Assembly (NCBI GenBank): GCA_037576215.1
Contig: JBANDB010000004.1
Coordinates: 2,480,001 to 2,544,000, forward strand
Reading direction: 5' to 3'
From: Armillaria gallica
Taxonomy: Eukaryota; Basidiomycota; Agaricomycetes; Agaricales; Physalacriaceae
DNA length: 64,000 nt
How positions within the stretch are numbered: position 1 is the stretch's first letter; each line of letters begins with the position of its first letter. Under the pieces are notes generated by a model. The model did no database searches, was not told the DNA's origin, and saw only the letters and a list, made by a program, of their open reading frames with translations. The position numbers and the translations under genes are program-made. Shown piece after piece: positions 56,835-64,000 of the stretch.

Positions 56835-59800
56835 ATGCTCGCTACAGAAACCCCGTTACCAGACTCCCCTCGTAGTCCCATTCCTGGGTCTTTCATTGAA
56901 TCTCCCCCATCTCCGTTTCCCGAAGAATTAGACATCTCTGAAAGAGAGAATTTATCGTTTTCTGGACCAGAAGACGAAGAAGAAACCGAAGTTACTGCAG
57001 AACTCTTTGGTTCAAACTACGGAACAGCCCCCGGCACTCCTTATTCCGGACAAGCTTTCGGAGGCTACCACGTAGAATCCACCTCGTTCACCGATTATCA
57101 ACAAGAAGAATCCGTCGAATCCAGCGACGAATTAGTACCAGATTCCGCTACCACCATAAACTTTGATATCAAGGATGAGTCCTTCGAACAAAGTCTTACT
57201 TTTGATCCACCGGCAGAGGCTTCCACCTCTTATTTTCCCATATTTCCCATCTTACCACCAGTCAATCTGAATCAACAACCAGCCCCCGTAGCGCAACCCG
57301 GTGCACAACCACCCGTACAGCCCCCAGTACAACCTCCAGTTCAACAGCCAGTCCAGCAACCCGCAGCCATGGCAGCAGCATCTATGCCGTTCCGAAAGGA
57401 GAAGAGTGCTCCGAATATCATTGACGAAATTAGTCCTGGACACGAATTGACGTGTTATATCAGTGATATCGAAGGCCTTTTCACCCGTCATAGTATAAAC
57501 GCAGACGCTGATAAAAAGAAGTGGTTTATCTACTATCCCGGTCTTGTCATCTCCAAATTTTGGGAGAGCTTGCCCGAGTATAGCGACGCTGGCAAAACCT
57601 ACGAAAATTTCAAGGATGCCGTAGTTGCTCAGTATCCGGACGCTAGCACCACTCGAAAATACGAGAGACATGACCTTGAGCGCGTCATTGGAAAATACGC
57701 GCGAGAAGTTGATAATCTCGCAGACCTAGGAGCGTTTTATCGAGAATTCTACCCCAAAGTAAAGCACTTGGTTACGAATAATCGTTTGTCGAACCACGAG
57801 ACCGGCAATATGTTCAGTAAAGGCTTTCCTAACCACGTTTGGGATGCCATTGCCCGTCAACTCCAGATCAAATTACCAGACCATCATCCAGCAGACCCTT
57901 ACGACCTCAGCGACATTTACGCAGCCGCTCAGTTCATTCTACAAGGCACAAATAAAGGAGAAAGCACTCTTAGCAGTATGCCTACTCAGAGTTTTCGTGA
58001 CGCTGGTCCAGCCAGACCATCAGAGATGCCGTATCCCGGTCCAGTTTCACAACCTCAGCCAATCGTTTGCGTCAAAGAGGAACCTGTGGAACCCCAAGTA
58101 AAGATGGAGCATATTAATCAGCTCATTAAACTTGGCGAGACGTTATTGCAGCTAAACTCGAATGATCGATTCCAGAAAGCTCAGCAACGATCATTTTCGT
58201 CCGGTCCACCGCAGCAGAGCAGTTATGCTAATACGGCAACTGGCCAAAATTGCAGTTTCTGCGGCGAAATTGGTCATTTTATTCGAGAATGTCTCAAAGT
58301 CGAAGAGATGATTAAAGAAGGGAAATGTAGGCGCAATATAGATGGGAAGATCGTCCTGTCTACTGGCGCTTGGGTTCCTAGAGGTCTCCAAGGCACTTGG
58401 CTCAAAGATCGCATCGAGGAATGGCACCATCAGAATCCAGGCCAGATCGGCATCGTCAATCAGCTGATGAACGCCATTGTAGAGCCAGTTCCGCATCTCA
58501 GCCGGCAACGTTCTTCACCAGTTAACGCAGACGCTCAGTCACTTAGCGTGCCCGTTTCAGGGATTGATGCACGTCAACGTCTCGAGGTGCTCATTGCCAA
58601 ATCCGAAGCCATTGGAAAAGAGATCCAGGGCATCAAACAGTTCATGCATGTTGCCGAAGAAGACTCTTCTAGTCCGAATACCGCAGATACTACGGATACT
58701 ATGATTCGCCAGGTCGTAGTCGAGGTTCCCCGCCTTAAACGCGGACCAACCAAGAAGGCAGCTCCCGCAACAAAAGCGGAGGCCGCTGTTCCACAAGAAC
58801 CTACTAAGGCAGTGGGTCGACAAACTCGTACTAGTCGGAAGGCCGCTGAAGAAGCCGTGCTTGATGACAAGCAGGAGGTTGCCGTACCCAAGATTCGCGA
58901 TCACTTTGATCAAGATCTTACCCCAGATTATGATGGCATGCCTGACTTAGTTGAATATTCAGACAACAAAGACGATATTGCCGTACCTACTCAGACCAAG
59001 CAGGACGACGAAATTGCCGCAGCTATCATACAGTCTTATTCTCCACGTCAATTCGAGAAAGCTAAGACAGTAGTCCACGGCAATGATCAGAATATTCGTT
59101 CCAAATTTCCATCTTACGCGCCACCTGCTACTCCGCGATGCGATCCATCCAAGACTGACACGGCAGTACCCGAGCATGCGCCAGTCAAGGAGCGTGTAGC
59201 CCAGCTCATCCCCGAAGATATTCATCCATTTGCCGCAGCAAAGCCAGCCAATTATGCACCGCCAGCAGTTCGTAACGCGGGTGCAAAGCCAGATGTCCGC
59301 AAGCGTCCCAAAGATAATGAACCTACTTATAGGACGCGGGCGCCGATAGAAGGTTCGCATGTTGCACGAGAAGTCTATGAGTGTGCGCTTGACTCCACGA
59401 TCACATTGTCGCATCAAGAGTTATATTCTTTATCACCAGCAATCAGGGAAATGATTAAGGAGGATAACACAAAGCGCAAAGTGCCAAATACGGTGGAACA
59501 GTTCCAGAAGGAGGTAGCTTTACCATTTACCGGACCCGAAACCGTAGAAATCACGGTAAAGGCGCCAGAAGACCACGAAAACGGCAAAACTTCCACTCTT
59601 TTATACAGCATGCCAGATAATTTCGTGCAGACTTTCGAGCAGACCAGTAACGCTCAGAAGGAACCGCCAGCAGGATCGTCAGTCGTCCCAGACCCGTACG
59701 AAGCTTGCATCAAGAAAGGGGAGAAGATCGGACCCTTGAAATGCGCAGCAGACTCTATTTCATTAAGATCCATCGTCCCAGTGGTGGATCATCAGCTCAA

Positions 59801-62800
59801 CGTCGAGTGCATCATTGATCCCGGATCACAAGTGATCTCCATGTCGGAAGCTGTGTGCTTGCACTTGGGGTTGATCTATGATCCTACGGTGATATTGGAA
59901 ATGCAGTCGGCCAATGGAACTACGAATTATTCCTTGGGTCTAGCACGAAATGTCGCATTTTTGTTTGGAGATATCACGCTATACTTGCGAGTGCACGTCA
60001 TTCGGCAATCTGCCTACGATATCTTGCTCGGCAGACCCTTCGACACGTTAACTCAGAGCATTGTTCGCAATTATTCGGACGAAAACCAGACCATTACCAT
60101 CCATGATCCGAACACCGGCAAGACCGCCACCATCCCGACGATTCCTCGTGGTCGTCCCCGTATCCTTAACCACATCCCATTTTCTTGGGAAAATTGACTA
60201 GAAGAACCCAACGATGATATAGAGGAGATCGCCCTTGTCATTGAATTAGACGCGAATCAAGAACCTAAAATTATTGCCTACGCGGCGTCCACTTCCGAAT
60301 TTGACTCAGAAAAAGCTTCAACCCAATATTTATCGGCTTGCGACCCTAATAAATTCCCTATCCAACCCACTACGTTTACACAATCACTATGGTCGACCGA
60401 AACCGTGTACAGTTCCACCCCATATGCCGAATTCTCTTTACCAACAGACCGCGAACAATTGTTACCGTTATATTCTATTCCTACTCAGATTCCTCAAGAT
60501 TTCTCAGATTCCAGTTTTGTTTCCCAGCCCTGAGATTACATGTATCGTCTATACGGTTCTAATATTATTGGAGATCAATCCTACGAGCCATGGTTCTCTA
60601 AGAAAGTCTCAGTTTTCGCAGGCAAGAAGTACAAGCTGGTAGCTTTGAAAACGAAGCCCGTACTTGCAACCTTGCCTGATAAATTCCGTATCGTTCGCAA
60701 TATTCGAGGAGACCCATTAGCCGAAATACCTACGTTATCTCCAACACCGCCCCCTTTTATTCCCACTGAACGTTATACCCAAGAATGCAAGGAGTACATC
60801 GACTCCATCCATAACGATGATTTCCTTTGGCCAGAAGAAGTGAAGCTCATGCATCACTTCATGACGGTTCAGGAGAAAGCATTTGCATGGGAGGATTCAG
60901 AAAGAGGCAGTTTTCATAGAGATTTCTTCCCTCCAATCGATATTCCAGTCGTCGAACACACCCCTTGGGTTCTACGAAATATTCCTATACCTCCAGGCAT
61001 TTACGCAGAAGTTTGCCGTATGATCAAAACAAAGATTGATGCAGGCATTTATGAACCTTCCAATTCTTCCTATCGCTCAAGATGGTTTATGGTTTTAAAG
61101 AAAGATGGCAAAAGTCTTCGCATAGTTCACAGTCTAGAACCATTGAACGAAGTTACGATTGCTCATTCTGGATTACCACCGGCAACAGACCCACTCGCAG
61201 AACATTTCGCAGGTCGTGCATGCGGCGCTACTCTAGACTTATTCGTTGGATACGATGAACGTCTATTGGCAGAGTCGTCTCGCGACCTCACCACCTTCCA
61301 AACTCCTTATGGAGCACTACGACTCGTTACTTTACCCATGGGATGGACCAATTCCGTACCAATATTCCACGACGACGTTACCTTCATTCTACAACCCGAA
61401 ATCCCAGAGTTCACCATTCCTTACATTGATGACGTTCCAGTTCGAGGACCAGAAACTCGATACGAAATCATAGGAGGCTACGAAACCATTCCTCTCAATA
61501 CCGGCATTCAACGTTTTGTCTGGGAACATTTCCAAAACCTAAACAGAATTGTCCAACGCATGAAATATTGTGGAGGCACGTTTTCAGGCAAGAAAGCCTA
61601 CCTTTGTTGCGCTGAAATTACCGTGCTAGGTCATAGATGCACGTATGCTGGCCGACTACCTCTCGAAAGTATTGTCTTGTCAATACTCCGATGGGGACCT
61701 TGTATTGACGTCTCTGACGCGCGTGCCTTCATTGGTACCGTCGGAGTCCTATGAATATTCATCGATAATTTCGCAACCCGAGCTCTACCCATTACCAAGT
61801 TATTCAGAAAAGACGTTCCTTTCAAATTCGAATCAGCAGAGATTGCCGCACAAGAAGATCTTAAAGACGCAGTTAGAGTCAGCCCGGCATTAAGGCCGCT
61901 CAGTTACACGTCAACCGGAGCTGTTATACTTGCTGTTGATACAGGACCTGCCGCAGTTGGATATTATCTAGCACAGTGCGACCCCATCAATCCAAAGATT
62001 CGCTATTTCGCTAGGTTCGGTTCAATCACTCTTAACGAACGCGAGTGCGGATATTCTCAAGCCAAGAAAGAGATATTTGGACTCTACCGCGCCTTAGGAG
62101 ATTGCAAAATTTATCTTATCGGTCTTCCTACGTTTATTGTTGAAGTAGACGTGAGTGCTATCAAGGGAATGCTCAAGAACCCTGATATCGCACCCTCAGC
62201 AGCAGTTAACCGATGGATTATCGGCATTCTCTCTTTTCATTTCGTTCTAGTCCATGTACCAGGCTCCAAGCATGGTCCAGATGGATTATCGCGACGCCCA
62301 CCCCAACTAGGAGACCCTCCTCCACCCGAAGACGGCATGGAAGACTTCTTACACACTCATTACGGGCTTATGCATTTTATTAATTCAACTTCACCTACAG
62401 TTAATTCGCCAATCAAGTTAATTCAAGTTCTACAACAAGAAGTTGCCGTAGACTCCACAAAAATCATTCCTTACTCAGAAGTTCCTCGTACCGCAAAGCA
62501 ACAACGTTTAGATGAACGGCTAACGCACCTATTGCCGTGGCATCTATACCTCAAGAGACCTGCAGGATTTGATGATATTGCATACGCGAAATTCATGAAA
62601 TATGCCGTTCATTTCTTCGAGAGACAAGGAAAGCTATGGCGCAAAAACGTAGATGGGAGACATCAGCTCGTCTTGTCCCCCGAACGTCGCATTCAAGTGA
62701 TGACGTCTTGTCACGATGACGTTGCTCACAAGGGCTTCTATGCGACGCACACGCTAATCAAGGAACGTTATTGGTGGCTGGATATGAAGTATGATATTTC

Positions 62801-63899
62801 CTGGTTCGTAAGGACATGTCATCTATGCCAAATCCGTCAAACCCGACAAATCTATATCCCGCCTACCATCGCTCTTCCCGCTCCCTTGTTTTCCAAGATG
62901 TATATGGACATGATGATCATGCCAGTTTCAGGACAATACCGTTACATCGTCCAAGGCAGATGTTCGCTCAGTCATTATCCAGAATTTCGTTGCTTGCGCA
63001 AAGAAACAGCACGAACATTAGGAGAATGGATTTTCAAGGATATCTTATGTCGTTGGGGATCCTTAGTCGAGATTGTTACCGACAACGGATCCGCCTTTGT
63101 TGCCGCAATCAATTATTTGAGCAAGAAGTACCATATCAATCACATTCGTATCTCCGGCTATAACTCCAGAGCCAATGGAATTGCCGAAAGACCACACTTC
63201 AACGTCCGTCAAGGACTGTTTAAGGCGTCTGATGGTGATCAAAAGAAGTGGAGTCAAAACGCCTATTCCGTATTTTGGGCAGACCGAATAACGATCAGAA
63301 GACGCATGGGTTGTTCACCGTATTTTGCCGCAACCGGGACGGAGCCCCTTCTTCCAATGGACATAGTCGAATCTACATGGCTGATGCCGCCACCAGACAA
63401 TATCATCAGTACCACGTCATTAATTGCACGTAGAGCCATTAGTCTTCAAAAACGTTCTCAAGATCTCGAGCGCTTGAGGTCTAAAGTCTACGAAGCTAGA
63501 AGAAATGCCGCAGTTAAATTCGAAAAGGACCACGAATACTCTATCAGAGACTTCAACTTCCAGAAGGGAGATTTAGTTTTGATGCGCAACACACAGATAG
63601 AGAAGGCTCTAAATCATAAAATGCGCGCCAGATATTTGGGCCCCTTAGTGATCTTGGGGAGGAATAAAGGCGGCGCATATCTCCTTTGTGAATTAGACGG
63701 TTCGACCTTTGCAAGACCAGTTGCCGCATTTAGGCTATTGCCGTACTTCGCCAGGAAGAAGATTGACGTACCGGATATCAATGAGATCATTGACGTGCCA
63801 CTCACGCGGATCAATGATCTCTTCGTGTCATCAGATGATGGTACGCTCAACGACCTCCCAGATCTAGAAGGAGCGCATAATGAAGCAGAACTTGCTTGA
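56835..63899 (+). pseudogene. element 3 gag-pro-pol, one frame with three TGA codons
   Basis: A single frame runs from ATG 56835 to the TGA at 63897, interrupted only by TGA at 60195, 60531 and 61752. Gag has an acidic start, a Pro/Gln run (QPPVQPPVQPPVQQ), a capsid segment LPEYSDAGKTYENFK and a CCHC knuckle CSFCGEIGHFIREC near 58251. The protease reads CIIDPGSQVISM with ILLGRPF; Pro replaces the usual Ser/Thr of D-S/T-G. RT has RWFMVLKKDGKSLRIVHSLE and the YIDD active site near 61425. RNase H has ILAVDTGPAAVGYYLAQ, NEREC and HGPDGLSRRP. Integrase has CHLCQ, YMDMM, TDNGSAF and GIAERPHF, then a YLGPLVILGRNK module. The stop at 61752 falls in FIGTVGVL*IFI, where relatives have Arg. Confidence 0.85.
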
Positions 63900-63947
63900 T
63901 TTTCACTCGAGACATTGGCAAAAACCAAAAATTTTATATAAATAATT

Positions 63948-63966
63948 GGGCTCCATTTTGGAGCCC
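63948..63966 (+). terminator. perfect 7-bp hairpin in the element 3 3' region
   Basis: GGGCTCC, loop ATTTT, GGAGCCC, 48 bp after the stop codon. It could affect RNA processing or packaging, or be chance; eukaryotic termination does not normally use such hairpins. Confidence 0.35.
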
Positions 63967-64000
63967 CTACACATTCATTCATAGCTAATTATTCTGACCG

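Larger units (their letters stand above)
56105..64000 (+). mobile_element. element 3: Ty3/Gypsy element, right end outside the window
   Basis: Leader, a 7-kb gag-pro-pol frame and the start of the 3' untranslated part. It is unrelated in sequence to elements 1 and 2 and has no chromodomain. Since arm A lies inverted on its left and element 2's missing 5' part is not seen, element 3 probably entered element 2 or its relic, making a nested insertion. The 3' LTR should lie beyond 64000. Confidence 0.75.

Noticed and set aside
57252..59417. Several minus-strand open frames of 105-152 codons
   Set aside because: They lie inside the element 3 gag-pro frame, which has clear capsid, zinc-knuckle and protease motifs on the plus strand.
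37416..63899. Reassignment of TGA to arginine in this organism
   Set aside because: Host-like genes on the left use normal codons and TAG, TAA and TGA stops; TGA replaces CGA only in elements and decayed genes, alongside other CpG transitions and a Trp-to-TAG change, so mutation explains it.
1..64000. tRNA, rRNA, riboswitch or bacterial-type promoter and terminator signals
   Set aside because: None could be recognised by reading both strands, and the intron-rich genes show a eukaryotic nuclear sequence.

Overview
The window looks like an Agaricomycete (mushroom-forming basidiomycete) chromosome. Genes have many GT-AG introns of about 48-57 nt. There are tyrosine-kinase-like (TKL-type) kinase genes, a PIN/XPG-fold nuclease gene, a eukaryotic tyrosine recombinase and Ty3/Gypsy retrotransposons, one with a chromodomain. 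No rRNA, tRNA, CRISPR array or bacterial operon was seen.

Region 1 (1-35.3 kb) is a mosaic of small host gene families, each present two to six times as intact genes, truncated copies or single-exon relics. Left of about 16.5 kb most copies point to the minus strand; right of it the same families point to the plus strand. Family E is reversed in both halves, so the pattern is a decayed inverted duplication overlaid with local copying. Genes that read as intact after splicing are: a TKL-like kinase with a zinc-finger exon downstream that can be spliced on in phase (3287-821), two family-B genes of unknown function (7700-6669 and 18123-19142, four exons each), an SH3 adaptor of the Lsb1/Pin3 type (16076-15332), and a protein with three nucleotidyltransferase-like repeats (20924-23242). 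A divergent family-B gene with extra exons lies at 32.8-34.7 kb. A second kinase (27588-29030) is cut short by a 1-nt deletion.

Region 2 (35.3-49.3 kb) holds an XPG/PIN-like nuclease gene and, directly after it, a tyrosine recombinase gene. Both are decayed by CpG-type transitions. An 8.6-kb chromovirus (element 1, 37416-46028) with 389-bp LTRs and a TTCAG target duplication splits the nuclease gene. The recombinase gene is cut just before its catalytic tyrosine by a second, minus-strand element of the same family.

Region 3 (49.3-64 kb) is that second element (element 2, lacking its gag and original 5' LTR), then an inverted pair of leader sequences, then a different Ty3/Gypsy element (element 3) whose gag-pro-pol is one 7-kb frame broken only by three TGA codons. 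Element 3 runs off the right edge of the window.

In short, a gene-family nursery and graveyard on the left adjoins a nested transposon cluster on the right. The transposon half shows strong signs of cytosine-methylation decay. All family assignments come from reading motifs, not from database searches.
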